64,000 bases of DNA, from NCBI GenBank assembly GCA_902373525.1, contig CABKMN010000002.1, forward strand, positions 100,684 through 164,683. The letters are read 5' to 3'. The position numbers and the translations under genes are program-made. The notes beneath the pieces were generated by a model. It saw nothing but the letters and a program-made list of their open reading frames with translations. It searched no databases and was not told where the DNA came from. The stretch is from an uncultured Bilophila sp. (GTDB taxonomy: Bacteria > Desulfobacterota > Desulfovibrionia > Desulfovibrionales > Desulfovibrionaceae). Position 1 is the first letter of the stretch, and each line of letters opens with the position of its first letter. Positions 42,756 through 52,293 of the stretch are shown piece by piece.

Positions 42756-44221
42756 GGCCTTTCCTCCATTTCGTGTTGCTCCAGCCCGGCGGACCCTTTC
42801 ATCGCCCAGACGTCGTCGTGGTTCTCGCGGCCCGAGGTGGGCACGACGAAACGGTCCTCATACCGGGCGACGGCGAGCAGGCGGTACATGTCGGCGGCGC
42901 GCTCCGGCGTGAGCCCGACCTCGGCCAGCGCGCCGGTGGCGTCCGGGTGCGCGCGCAGGGACGGGAACGGCGCGGAGGCCGTAGACCGGAACTGCCCGTC
43001 GCGCATGTGGCGGCGCATGGCCAACAGCCGCGACAGGGCCGCACGCACGGGTTCCTCGTCGCCCGCCGCCAGCAGGTTCGCGAGATAGCGGACCGGGATG
43101 CGCATGCGGTCGAGGCCCTCGGCGTCCTCCACCCCGCCCGAAACGAGCGGGCTGGTCGGCGGCACGTACCACACCATCGGCAGGGTGCGGAATTCGGGGT
43201 GCAGCGGGAGGGCCAGCTTCCAGTCCACCACCAGCTTGCGGATGGGCGAACGCCGCGCCGCCTCCATGACGTGCCACGAGATGCCCTTGCGCCCGGCCTC
43301 GCGGCACACCGCCGGATCGTTCGGGTCGAGGAAGAGTTCGAGCTGCGACTGATACAGCCCCTGCGGCTGCGGATGCGACGCGGCCTCGCGCACGCGGTCG
43401 GCGTCGTACAGCATCACGCCCACATAGCGGATGCGGCCCACGCAGGAGTGCGCGCACAGGGTCGGCTGTCCGGCCTCGATGCGCGGATAACAGAACAGGC
43501 ACTTCTCCGAACGGTGGGTCTTCCAGTTGAAATAGACCTTCTTGTACGGACAGCCGGATACGCAGTACCGCCAGCCCCGGCAGCGGGACTGGTCCACCAG
43601 CACGATGCCGTCCTCGTCGCGCTTGTACATCGCCCCGGACGGGCACGAGGCCACACAGGCGGGGTTCAGGCAGTGCTCGCACAGGCGCGGCAGGTGCATC
43701 ATGAACACGTTTTTGAAATCGAGATACGCCTTGGCCTCCATGCCCGAGAAGTCGGGATCGGACAGGCCGGTCACGGTCGTGCCGCCGAGATCGTCCTCCC
43801 AATTGCTTCCCCACTGCGGATGGAACGGCTTCCCCGTCACCGCCGAATAGGGCCGGGCCACGGGCTGGTGCCGGGACGCCGGACTGTCCGTCAGCCGCTC
43901 GTAGTCGTATTTCCACGGCTCATAGTAGTCGTCGAGCGTCGGAAGATCGGGGTTGGCGAAAAGGTTGGCGAACGTCTCCGTCTTGCCGCCCGCGCGCAGA
44001 CGGAGCTTGCCGTGCCGCAGCTCCCAGCCGCCCCGGTAGCGATCCTGATTCTCCCATTCCTTGGGATAGCCCACGCCGGGCTTCGTCTCCACGTTGTTGA
44101 ACCACATGTATTCCGTGCCCGGAGCCGTGGTCCACGCGTTCTTGCACGGGATGCTGCACGTATGGCACGCGAGGCACTTGTCCAGATTCAGCACCATGCC
44201 CATTTGCACTTTGATATTCAT
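42752..44221 (-). CDS. narH: Respiratory nitrate reductase beta subunit
   Basis: The 489-residue electron-transfer subunit holds one [3Fe-4S] and three [4Fe-4S] clusters. Cys motifs are CLACHTCSIPC (from residue 16), CEHCLNPACVASCPSGA, CRGWRYCVSGCPYKK (Trp replaces a Cys to give the 3Fe-4S site, as in E. coli) and CLFC...CAHSC. All ligands are present. AAGGACAGG precedes the ATG; it follows narG by 168 bp. Confidence 0.95.
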   Translation of the reverse strand: MNIKVQMGMVLNLDKCLACHTCSIPCKNAWTTAPGTEYMWFNNVETKPGVGYPKEWENQDRYRGGWELRHGKLRLRAGGKTETFANLFANPDLPTLDDYYEPWKYDYERLTDSPASRHQPVARPYSAVTGKPFHPQWGSNWEDDLGGTTVTGLSDPDFSGMEAKAYLDFKNVFMMHLPRLCEHCLNPACVASCPSGAMYKRDEDGIVLVDQSRCRGWRYCVSGCPYKKVYFNWKTHRSEKCLFCYPRIEAGQPTLCAHSCVGRIRYVGVMLYDADRVREAASHPQPQGLYQSQLELFLDPNDPAVCREAGRKGISWHVMEAARRSPIRKLVVDWKLALPLHPEFRTLPMVWYVPPTSPLVSGGVEDAEGLDRMRIPVRYLANLLAAGDEEPVRAALSRLLAMRRHMRDGQFRSTASAPFPSLRAHPDATGALAEVGLTPERAADMYRLLAVARYEDRFVVPTSGRENHDDVWAMKGSAGLEQHEMEERP

Positions 44222-44248
44222 ACCCTGTCCTTATTACATCTCGTTACC

Positions 44249-44311
44249 GCGTCTGACGCACGCCCCGCCCGCCGCGGCCTCCCCAAGCGGGGATTCGCCG
44301 CGGCCAGACGC
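44249..44311 (-). other. Long hairpin between narG and narH
   Basis: GCGTCTG and CAGACGC (44249-44255, 44305-44311) enclose a CCGCGG/CCGCGG and CCCC/GGGG inner stem. The narG-narH gap of 168 bp is unusually long for this operon, and the structure may set subunit stoichiometry or protect the transcript. Confidence 0.45.
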
Positions 44312-44389
44312 CCCTGAAGGGCGGGACGGCGGGTCCGGGGGAGGAACGCGGGCGGCGCCCCTTCTTCGGAACGTTTCCTCACCCGGCCT

Positions 44390-47300
44390 TCAAAACCGCA
44401 CGTCCCCCCGGAGCTTCCTGATCACCACGAACTCGTCGCGCTGGCAGCCGGTGGGCCCGTAGTAGTTGAAGGCGTAGGAGAGCTGCCCGTACCCGCCGAT
44501 CATCTGCGTCGGCTTGACGAGGGGCCGGGTGAGGCTGTTGTGCGTGCCGCCGCGCGTGCCGGAAAGCGGCGACAGGGGCACGTTGACCGTGCGCTCCTGC
44601 GCGTGGTGGATGTACGTCTTGCCGCGCGGGATGCGATGGCTCACCACCGCCCGGCCCATGAACACGCCGTTCGCGTTGAAGCACTCCAGCCAGTCGTTGT
44701 CCGCGATGCGCGCCGAGGCCGCGTCGTCGTTGTTCAGCCAGATTTCCCCGCCGCCGCGCGACAGTTCGCGCATGATGTGGTTGTCCGAATAAGAGGAATG
44801 GATCGACCATTTGCTGTGCGGCGAGAGGAAGTTGAGCACGAGATCGGTGTCCGCGCGCGGAATCCGGGGCCCGGTGATCTCACCGATGGCCGCAAGCGAC
44901 AACGGCGGACGGTAAACCGGCAGGGCTTCGCCAAGGCCGCGCATCCATGCGTGATCCATATAGAAGTGCTGCCGCCCCGTGAGCGTGTGGAAGGGGACGA
45001 GCCGCTCCACGTTCAGCGCGAAGGGCGAATAGGTGCGCCCGTGCGCCTCGATGCCGCTCCAGTTCGGGCTGGTGAAGCCCTTGGTCGGACGGGCCGTGAT
45101 GGACTCGAACGTCAGATGCTCGTCCTGCACCGGGCGGGAAAGGTCGTTCAGCTTGAAGCCCGTCCGCTTCTCCAGCCCGGCCCACGAGCGCACGCCCACG
45201 TCGCCGTTGGTCTCCGGCGACAGGGCGAGGATGATTTCGCAGGCGTCCTTCGCGCTGTCGATGCGGGGCATGCCCTGACTGACGCCCGGCTCGTCCACCA
45301 CCCCGAGCCGCGTCTTGAGCCGTTCGTACTCCGGCGCGCACGACCACGACGCGCCCTTCGCGCCCACGCCGCCCGGCTTGGCGACGTTGGGGCCGAGCGC
45401 GGCGTACATCTTGTCGATGTCCGCATACCGGCGCTCCACCACGTTGAGGTTGAAGAGCGTCTTGCCGGGGACGGGTTCCGTTTCGCCCCGCCGCCAGTCG
45501 CGGACCTCCCCGAAGGGCTGGCCGATCTCGCCCGGCGAATCGTGCTGGAGCGCGGTGGCCACCATGTCCCTGCGTACGCCGAGGTGCGTCTTCGCCAGCC
45601 TGGCGAACGCTCCGGCGACGGCCTTGAACTGGTCCCAGTTGGTCCGCGCCTCCCACGCCGGATCGGTCGCGGGGTTGAAGGGATGGATGAAGGGATGCAT
45701 GTCCGTCGAGGACAGGTCGTGGTATTCGTACCAGTGCGCCGCCGGAAGCACGACGTCCGAATAGAGGCAGGTCGTGCTCATGCGGATTTCGGACGTCACC
45801 AGCAGATCGAGCTTGCCGCCGGACACGCCTTCCGGGGAATCCGGCTCCGGCGTGGTGCGGATGGTTTCGGGCTGGCGGGCCTCTTCCCCCAGGAAGGAGC
45901 TTTGCGTGCCGAGCAGGTACTTGAGGAAATATTCGTGCCCCTTGACGTTGGACCCGAGCGGGTTGGCGCGCCAGAAAATCATGATGCGGGGCACGTTGGC
46001 GGGATCGTCGGGCGCGTCCACGGACAGTTCGAGATCGCCGGACTTGAGGCGTTCGAGGGTGTGGGCCACGATTTCGGCGTCGGTGACGGCCCCGGCCTTG
46101 ACCGCCTTCTCGCAGGTTTCGAGGGAATTTTCCTTGAACTGCGGATAGAAGGGCAGCCAGCCGAGCCGCGCGGCCAGCGCGTTGCAGTCCGCCGGGTGGT
46201 CGGGGAGGCTCCCCTTGCGGTCCGGCGGGGTCAGCTTGTCCATGCTGAGGAGCTCGTGACGCCACGAATCGAGGGCGAAATAGTAGAACGAGGTGCCGTT
46301 GTGCAGGCGCGGCGGGCCCATCCAGTCGCTGCCCACGGTCACGGTGGTCCAGCCCGCCAGCGGGCGCACCTTTTCCTGTCCCACATAGTGCGCCCACCCG
46401 CCGCCGGACACGCCCTGACAGCCGCACAGGGAGGTCAGGGACAGGATGGCGCGGTAGGTGACGTCGTTGTTGTACCAGTGGTTGATGCCCGCGCCCATGA
46501 TGATCATGGAGCGTCCCCCGGTGCGTTCGGCGTTGTCCGCGAACTCGCGGGCCACGCGGATCATGTCCTCCGCCGGGACGCCGGTGATCGGCTCCTGCCA
46601 CGCCGGAGTCGCGTAGGCGCGGGCGTCGCCGTAGCCGGACGCGACGTCGCCGCCGTGCCCGCGATCCACGGCGAGGCTTGCGGCGAGGATGTCGAACACC
46701 GTGGTCACGAGGCGTTCCCGCTTCCCGTCCGGCCCGGCCACGGTGAGGCGGCGCACCGGCGCCGCGCCTTTCCGCAGGGAGGGTCTGCCCGAAAAGAACA
46801 CCGGGAAGGAGACGAGCCGCCATTCGGTCCCGGCGTCGTCGAGATCGGCGCAACTGAGGGCGGGATCGAGATCGGCGCGGTCGTAACAGTCGCGCATTTC
46901 GAGGTTCCACGTGCCTTCCTCGCCGTAGCGGGAGCCGATGGAGCCGTTGGGCACGGCGGGGCCCTTGCGGGTCCGGTCGTAGACCACGAACTTCCATTCG
47001 GGATTGTTGCCGCCGAGCCCCAGATCGGAGGCGCGGACGCAGCGTCCCGGCGCGAGCGGCGCGCCGTCCCCCTCCTCCTCATCAAGGAACAGAAGGAACG
47101 GCAGATCGGTGAAGCGTTTGGCGTAGTCCTCGAAATACGGCACGCGGCGGTCGAGGTAGCACTCCTTGAGCACCACATGATCCATCGCCATCGCCAGCGC
47201 GCCGTCCGTGCCCGCGCGCACGGGCAGCCAGTGATCCGCAAACTTGGTGAAGTCGGCGTAGTCCGGGGACACGGCGGCGATCCGTGTGCCGCGGTACCGG

Positions 47301-48136
47301 GCCTCGACGTAGAAGTGGGCGTCCGGCGTGCGGGTCTGCGGCAGGTTCGAGCCCCACGAAATGATGTAGCCCGCGTTGTACCAGTCCGCGCTTTCGGGCA
47401 CGTCGGTCTGTTCGCCCCATATCTGCGGCGAGGCCGGGGGCAGGTCGCAGTACCAGTCGTAAAAGCTGACCATGCTCGCGCCGATCATGGACAGAAACCG
47501 CGCCCCCGAAGCGAAGCTGGTCATGGACATGGCGGGCAGGGGCGTGAAGCCGAAAATGCGGTCCGGGCCGTGCGTTTTGACGGTGGAGACGAGCGACGCG
47601 GCGACGAGTTCGGCGGCCTCGTCCCATGAAAAACGCACGAACCCGCCCTTCCCCCGCGCCTTCTGGTAGGAGGCGCGCCTGTCGGCGTCGGCCTGAAGGG
47701 CTTCCCACGCGGCCACGGGATCGCCGTCGGCCTCGCGCTTCGCGTCGCGCCAGAGTTCGAGCAGCCTGCCCCGGATATACGGGTATTTCACCCGCAGGGG
47801 GCTGTACACGTACCACGAGGCCGACACGCCGCGCGGACAACCGCGGGGCTCGTAGTCGGGAAAGTCGGGATGCGGCGTGGGATAGTCGGTCTTCTGCGCC
47901 TCCCACACGATGATCCCGTCCTTGACGAACACGTCGAAGGAACAGGACCCCGTACAGTTGACCCCGTGCGTGGAGCGCACCACCTTGTCGTGCTGCCAGC
48001 GCCGCCGGTAATAGTCTTCCCACGAACGTCCGCCCCGCCGCTCCTCGTAGGGATGAGCGGCGTTCTCCAGATTCCGGGCCAGTTCGCCGGCCCGCTGCCC
48101 GAAATACCTGAGCGTCCGGGATGTAAGGAACCGCAT
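44390..48136 (-). CDS. narG: Respiratory nitrate reductase alpha (catalytic) subunit
   Basis: The 1,248-residue Mo-bisMGD subunit reduces nitrate to nitrite. The N-terminal FeS0 site has His in place of one Cys (STHGVNCTGSCSF). The Mo ligand Asp lies in DWYNAGYIISWGSNLPQTRTPDAHF. Length and order match NarG, and there is no twin-arginine signal, as in cytoplasm-facing NarGHI. ATG 48136 follows AAGGAGG. It heads an operon of narG-narH-narJ-narI and the TehA-like gene. Confidence 0.96.
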   Translation of the reverse strand: MRFLTSRTLRYFGQRAGELARNLENAAHPYEERRGGRSWEDYYRRRWQHDKVVRSTHGVNCTGSCSFDVFVKDGIIVWEAQKTDYPTPHPDFPDYEPRGCPRGVSASWYVYSPLRVKYPYIRGRLLELWRDAKREADGDPVAAWEALQADADRRASYQKARGKGGFVRFSWDEAAELVAASLVSTVKTHGPDRIFGFTPLPAMSMTSFASGARFLSMIGASMVSFYDWYCDLPPASPQIWGEQTDVPESADWYNAGYIISWGSNLPQTRTPDAHFYVEARYRGTRIAAVSPDYADFTKFADHWLPVRAGTDGALAMAMDHVVLKECYLDRRVPYFEDYAKRFTDLPFLLFLDEEEGDGAPLAPGRCVRASDLGLGGNNPEWKFVVYDRTRKGPAVPNGSIGSRYGEEGTWNLEMRDCYDRADLDPALSCADLDDAGTEWRLVSFPVFFSGRPSLRKGAAPVRRLTVAGPDGKRERLVTTVFDILAASLAVDRGHGGDVASGYGDARAYATPAWQEPITGVPAEDMIRVAREFADNAERTGGRSMIIMGAGINHWYNNDVTYRAILSLTSLCGCQGVSGGGWAHYVGQEKVRPLAGWTTVTVGSDWMGPPRLHNGTSFYYFALDSWRHELLSMDKLTPPDRKGSLPDHPADCNALAARLGWLPFYPQFKENSLETCEKAVKAGAVTDAEIVAHTLERLKSGDLELSVDAPDDPANVPRIMIFWRANPLGSNVKGHEYFLKYLLGTQSSFLGEEARQPETIRTTPEPDSPEGVSGGKLDLLVTSEIRMSTTCLYSDVVLPAAHWYEYHDLSSTDMHPFIHPFNPATDPAWEARTNWDQFKAVAGAFARLAKTHLGVRRDMVATALQHDSPGEIGQPFGEVRDWRRGETEPVPGKTLFNLNVVERRYADIDKMYAALGPNVAKPGGVGAKGASWSCAPEYERLKTRLGVVDEPGVSQGMPRIDSAKDACEIILALSPETNGDVGVRSWAGLEKRTGFKLNDLSRPVQDEHLTFESITARPTKGFTSPNWSGIEAHGRTYSPFALNVERLVPFHTLTGRQHFYMDHAWMRGLGEALPVYRPPLSLAAIGEITGPRIPRADTDLVLNFLSPHSKWSIHSSYSDNHIMRELSRGGGEIWLNNDDAASARIADNDWLECFNANGVFMGRAVVSHRIPRGKTYIHHAQERTVNVPLSPLSGTRGGTHNSLTRPLVKPTQMIGGYGQLSYAFNYYGPTGCQRDEFVVIRKLRGDVRF

Positions 48137-48173
48137 GGAGCCTCCTTGAAAAACAATCGTGTCGTTTCAACCG

Positions 48174-48201
48174 ATTGTAGAGGGAGACGCGCCGCGCGCA
48201 A
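48174..48201 (-). promoter_or_regulatory. Candidate sigma-70 promoter of narG
   Basis: Leftward reading gives TTGCGC (48196-48201), 16 bases, then TACAAT (48174-48179), 38 bp before the narG start. Confidence 0.5.
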
Positions 48202-48582
48202 TGAGTATCATGCGGTGAGGAACATCATGTACTGAAAGGGGGCATCCTCGAGATGCCTCAAGTTCGGCAAACCGCGCCGGAATGCAGCGCCCGCATGCGG
48301 CGGACCATGCGACGCAACAAAGCCCTCTTCCGGTTCCTTTCCGGGAGGAGGCCTCTTGTGTGTCCTCGGCGGCAGGTCAGGCTTCCGTAATGCCGAAGGA
48401 AAATTCATATGCACACTGACGTGTATGCGTCATCAGGGGGTCGAAGGACGACGGAGCAAAGCTCAAGCGGCCCCCGCATTGTGCGCGACAACATACCGCG
48501 TCAAATATGAATGAAACCCAAACAGGGTCAAAACAAAATCCCCCGGAGGAATACGGCTCTCCTGAAACACGCTGAAATTCCC

Positions 48583-48611
48583 TTGCCTTTTCGGCGCGCT
48601 TTTCCCACAAT
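48583..48611 (+). promoter_or_regulatory. Candidate sigma-70 promoter of the MFS exporter
   Basis: TTGCCT (48583-48588), 17 bases, then CACAAT (48606-48611), 55 bp before the MFS start. Confidence 0.4.
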
Positions 48612-48665
48612 CAGCCCCCTGTGCCGGGACGTTTCCCCAAAGAGTTTTCAGCCGAGGTGCGCGCA

Positions 48666-49937
48666 ATGGACAAGAAAAAAATCTTTCTGGTGTCACTGGG
48701 CCATTTGTCGTGCGACGTGAACGGCGGGGCCCTGCCCGCCCTGCTGCCGTTCCTGATCGCGGCGTACGGATTCAACTACCAAGCCGCCGCCGGGCTGATG
48801 TTCGCCTATTCCTGTTTCGCCTCCGTCATCCAGCCGGTGTTCGGCTATCTCTCGGACCGGTTTTCCAAGCCGTGGTTCATCCCGCTGGGCGTGCTGCTCG
48901 CCGGGGGCGGAGTGGCGGCGTCCGGTTTCCTCAACGCCTACTGGGCCATCTTCGCGGTATTCGCCCTGAGCGGCATCGGGTCGTCGCTGTTCCATCCCGA
49001 AGGCGCGCGCTTCGCCAACAAGGTTTCCGGGGCCTCCAAAGGCACGGGCCTGAGCCTCTTCTCCATCGGCGGCAACAGCGGCTTCGTGCTCGGCCCGCTG
49101 CTCGCGGCGGCCTCCGTCTCCCACTTCGGCATGCACGGGACGGCGGTATTCGGGCTCATCGCGCTGGCGACCTCCGCCATCCTGCTCTACCAGATCGCCC
49201 ATCTCTCGAAGACGGCCGGAACCGCCGCGGGGAGGTCCGCCAACGCCCCCGAAGAACCCGGCAGCAACAACTGGCGGGAGTTTTCCAAACTGACCGTGGT
49301 CATCATATCCCGTTCCATCCTGTTCGTGGGCCTGACGACCTTCATTCCCCTGTACTGGATATACTTTTTTGAAACCATGACGGCGTCCGGGACCGCGCTT
49401 CCGGCCGACGGCGGCACCCTGGCGGGGATCGGCAACACCATCGGCTGGCATGCGGCGCACTGGATGCAGCTCCTTTTCGGCGGATCGAAAACCGCCGGAG
49501 CCGCGGCCCTGACCTTCTTCTGCGTCTTCGGCGTGCTCAGCAACTTCGTCGGCGGCTACCTCTCCGACCGGCTCGGCTATCTGCGGATCATCCGGGTTTC
49601 CTATCTGGTCCTGATCCCGGCGATCATCGCCTTCGGGTTCGTGGACAACCAGTTCGCGGCGCTCGCGCTGCTCCTGCCGCTCGGCTTCTCGCTGTACGCG
49701 CCGTTCAGCTCGCTGGTGGTGCTCGGCCAGAAGTATCTGGCCCGGAACATCGGCTTCGCCTCGGGCGTCACCCTCGGCCTTGCGACCAGCATGGGCGGCA
49801 TCTTCGCCCCGGTCCTCGGCTGGATCGCCGATACTCACGGCCTGCCCGCCGCCATCCGGTGCATGAGCGTCGTAGCGGTGCTGGGCGCGCTGTTCGCCTT
49901 CCGGCTTACGCCTTCGCGGGCGACCAGCGGGGCCTGA
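48666..49937 (+). CDS. Fsr-type major facilitator exporter
   Basis: This 423-residue MFS protein resembles fosmidomycin-resistance (Fsr) exporters, with HLSCDVNGGALPALLPFL near residue 12 and SLFHPEGARFANKVSG at about 115. Twelve helices are expected, with a soluble central loop near residues 180-205. ATG 48666 has a GAGGTG site; an upstream ATG at 48621 is rejected. It is divergent from narG but not a NarK-type transporter. Substrate is unknown. Confidence 0.87.
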   Translation: MDKKKIFLVSLGHLSCDVNGGALPALLPFLIAAYGFNYQAAAGLMFAYSCFASVIQPVFGYLSDRFSKPWFIPLGVLLAGGGVAASGFLNAYWAIFAVFALSGIGSSLFHPEGARFANKVSGASKGTGLSLFSIGGNSGFVLGPLLAAASVSHFGMHGTAVFGLIALATSAILLYQIAHLSKTAGTAAGRSANAPEEPGSNNWREFSKLTVVIISRSILFVGLTTFIPLYWIYFFETMTASGTALPADGGTLAGIGNTIGWHAAHWMQLLFGGSKTAGAAALTFFCVFGVLSNFVGGYLSDRLGYLRIIRVSYLVLIPAIIAFGFVDNQFAALALLLPLGFSLYAPFSSLVVLGQKYLARNIGFASGVTLGLATSMGGIFAPVLGWIADTHGLPAAIRCMSVVAVLGALFAFRLTPSRATSGA

Positions 49938-49984
49938 TCCGTCTCCGAAACGGCCTCTCGGCAACGCGGGCCTTCGGGCTGCAA

Positions 49985-50018
49985 AAGGGATCGTGCGGAA
50001 CTCGCCGCGCGGTCCCTT
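49985..50018 (+). terminator. Terminator after the MFS exporter
   Basis: AAGGGATCGTGCGG and CCGCGCGGTCCCTT pair with two G-U positions around a 6-base loop, 48 bp after the stop. A U tract is poor. Confidence 0.55.
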
Positions 50019-50735
50019 CTCATGTTGCGGCCTCTTTTCCGGCGCGCGACCGCCTTCCGCAAGGGAACGGAACCGGCGGAAGCGGTTCGGCCCCGTCACC
50101 CGCCCACCGGCGGATCGCATCACCCCGTCCGCTTTCCAGCGGCATGCCCGCGTACCGCCGGAGAAGGGCGGTCCGTTGCGCGGCCCATTGCCGGACACGG
50201 GGCACGCCTTGCCGCATCCCGGCATTGCAAAGCCGCATGGGACCCCCGCGGTGCGAGTCTTTCGGCCTCCGATGCGGCGAGCGCCGCGGGAAAACCGAAA
50301 GCGGCCCCGCAATCCCGCTGTCTCCGCTCGTACGGGCGGTGCGTGGATTGAAAGGACTTTTCCCAATGATCCTGCGGCGCAGGGGCGTGATACATCTCGG
50401 AAGCGTCCGCGCGCTCCTGCATTGCCAACGTTTCGAGGACGTTTCACAGGAAAAGGAGCTTTTTTGATAAAAATCACGCCTCTTCCTTGTCTCTCGGACA
50501 CCCGTTCATACAACCGCCGCCGCGCGTTTCGCATTTTGTACGTCAACTACAAGAAAACATTCAGGCGTTTCCTCCCCAAAAGTTAGAGCCGGATGCAGTA
50601 TCACGACGCGCCGGAAACGTTTCGGGTCCGGGCTCCGCAATCGTGCACTATTACAGTTAACCTTGCCAAATAAATACTTTTATCCCCTAGACAAGGTCGT
50701 TTGTTTCTGCTAGCATCCGAACGCGCCACAAGAAC

Positions 50736-50766
50736 ATGATATATGATGGAAACCATTCTATATCAT
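50736..50766. promoter_or_regulatory. Inverted repeat upstream of nhaC
   Basis: ATGATATA (50736-50743) and TATATCAT (50759-50766) form a perfect 8 bp dyad with a 15-base spacer, 70 bp before the nhaC start, within AT-rich promoter DNA. Confidence 0.5.
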
Positions 50767-50835
50767 AGACGATATCGCATACCGTCAATTTCCAACCCTG
50801 TTACTTGCTGTTCAGACAGCCCGGAAGGAGGCTCC

Positions 50836-52269
50836 ATGACATCCGGCCACAAAGTACCATCCTTTCCTTTTGCCATCACATGCCTGCTGCTGATCATCGG
50901 CCTCATCGCCGGCGGCATCATGTTCTTCAAGCTCCAGCTGGCCCTGCTCATGATGAGCGGCTGGGTCGTCTGCGCCATCATGGGGAAGTTTCTGGGCTAC
51001 ACCTACGAAGACCTTGAGGCGGGCGCGTTCGAGCTGATCCAGAAGGCCATGGGCGCGTGCATCATCCTCGTCTGCGTGGGCGCGCTCATCGGCGCGTGGA
51101 TTTCCGCCGGCACGGTGCCGGTCATGATCTACGCCGGGCTCAAGATCATTTCGCCCAGCATCTTTCTGGTGACGAGCCTCATCGTCTGCTCGCTGACCTC
51201 CATCTTCACCGGCACGTCGTGGGGCACCATCGGCACGGTGGGCGTGGCGCTCATGGGCATCGGCGCGGGCCTCGGCTTCGACCCCGGCATGACCGCGGCG
51301 ACCATCATCTGCGGTTCGTTCTTCGGCGACAAGATGTCCCCGCTGTCCGACACCACCAACATGGCCGCCGCCGTGACGGGCACCCCGCTCTTCCGGCACA
51401 TCCGCCACATGTGGTTCACCATCACTCCGGCCTACGTCGTCACCTTCATCATCTACCTGTTCATCGGCTTCAAGCAGACCCCCGAGGCCATGGCCCCGGA
51501 CCAGATCAACACCATCCTCAACGGCCTCTCCCAGCACTTCAATCTGGGCGTGGGCGCGGTCCTGCCCATGCTCCTCGTGCTGGTCATGCTGCTCAAGCGG
51601 TGCAGCCCCATCCTGTCGATCATCGCGGGCGCCCTGTGCGGCGTGGTCGTGGCCGTGCTGTGCAACGGCATCGAAGTGACCGCGGCCTTCAACTCCATGT
51701 GGGGCGGCTTCAAGGGCGACTTCGCCGACGCGCCCATGCTCACCAAGCTCCTGAACCGAGGCGGCGTGACCAGCATGCTCAACATCATGTGTCTGGTCGT
51801 GCTCGCCTGCGGTCTCGGCGGCATGCTGCGCCGCATGGGCGTCATCGACGTGGCGCTCGAACCGCTGGCCCGCTGGGCCAACAGCGGCTTCAAGCTGGTG
51901 CTCTCCACCCTCATCGTGGGCTACGGGACGCTGATGCTCACCGCCGCCATCTACTTCAGCATCGTCATGACCGGCACGCTCATGGCCCCGGTGTTCCGCC
52001 GTCAGGGCTTCCGCACCGAAAACTGCTCGCGCGTCGTCGAAGACGCCAGCACGCTGGGCGGACCGCTGGTGCCTTGGGCCAACAACGCCCTGTTCCCCAT
52101 GGCGACGCTCGGCGTTGCCTATCTGGACTATATCCCGTATGTCTATCTGCTGTTCCTGACGCCGTGCTTCTCGCTGCTGTACGGCCTGTTCAACATCACC
52201 ATGACGCGCCTCACCCCCGAGGAAATGGAAGCGGACAGGAAAGAGCGTGAAGCGCTGCAAAACGCCTAA
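50836..52269 (+). CDS. nhaC: NhaC-family Na+/H+ antiporter
   Basis: The 477-residue inner-membrane protein has about eleven helices typical of NhaC, with SIFTGTSWGTIGTVGVALMGI and GSFFGDKMSPLSDTTNMAAAVTGTPLF as family motifs. It would exchange Na+ for H+, or carry a substrate, as some NhaC relatives are dicarboxylate or amino-acid carriers. ATG 50836 follows GGAAGGAGG; an upstream in-frame ATG at 50743 overlaps the operator and is rejected. Its product may import the substrate of the following gene. Confidence 0.88.
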   Translation: MTSGHKVPSFPFAITCLLLIIGLIAGGIMFFKLQLALLMMSGWVVCAIMGKFLGYTYEDLEAGAFELIQKAMGACIILVCVGALIGAWISAGTVPVMIYAGLKIISPSIFLVTSLIVCSLTSIFTGTSWGTIGTVGVALMGIGAGLGFDPGMTAATIICGSFFGDKMSPLSDTTNMAAAVTGTPLFRHIRHMWFTITPAYVVTFIIYLFIGFKQTPEAMAPDQINTILNGLSQHFNLGVGAVLPMLLVLVMLLKRCSPILSIIAGALCGVVVAVLCNGIEVTAAFNSMWGGFKGDFADAPMLTKLLNRGGVTSMLNIMCLVVLACGLGGMLRRMGVIDVALEPLARWANSGFKLVLSTLIVGYGTLMLTAAIYFSIVMTGTLMAPVFRRQGFRTENCSRVVEDASTLGGPLVPWANNALFPMATLGVAYLDYIPYVYLLFLTPCFSLLYGLFNITMTRLTPEEMEADRKEREALQNA

Positions 52270-52293
52270 TCGTGTGACTCTACGGACTACCTT

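Larger units (their letters stand above)
48137..48665. other. Divergent intergenic region between narG and MFS exporter
   Basis: This 529 bp region carries a narG promoter candidate (48174-48201), a 48583-48611 promoter candidate for the MFS gene and no visible Fnr consensus. No coding sequence was supported. Confidence 0.5.
49938..50835. other. Intergenic region between MFS exporter and nhaC
   Basis: This 898 bp gap has a terminator at 49985-50018, then GC-rich sequence with no supported gene (several overlapping open frames are low-complexity Arg/Pro-rich), and an AT-rich stretch from 50640 with an inverted repeat upstream of nhaC. Confidence 0.5.

Noticed and set aside
49993..50586. Rightward frame in the gap before nhaC
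   Set aside because: Arg/Pro-rich, no ribosome-binding site, no homology; its end runs into AT-rich promoter DNA.
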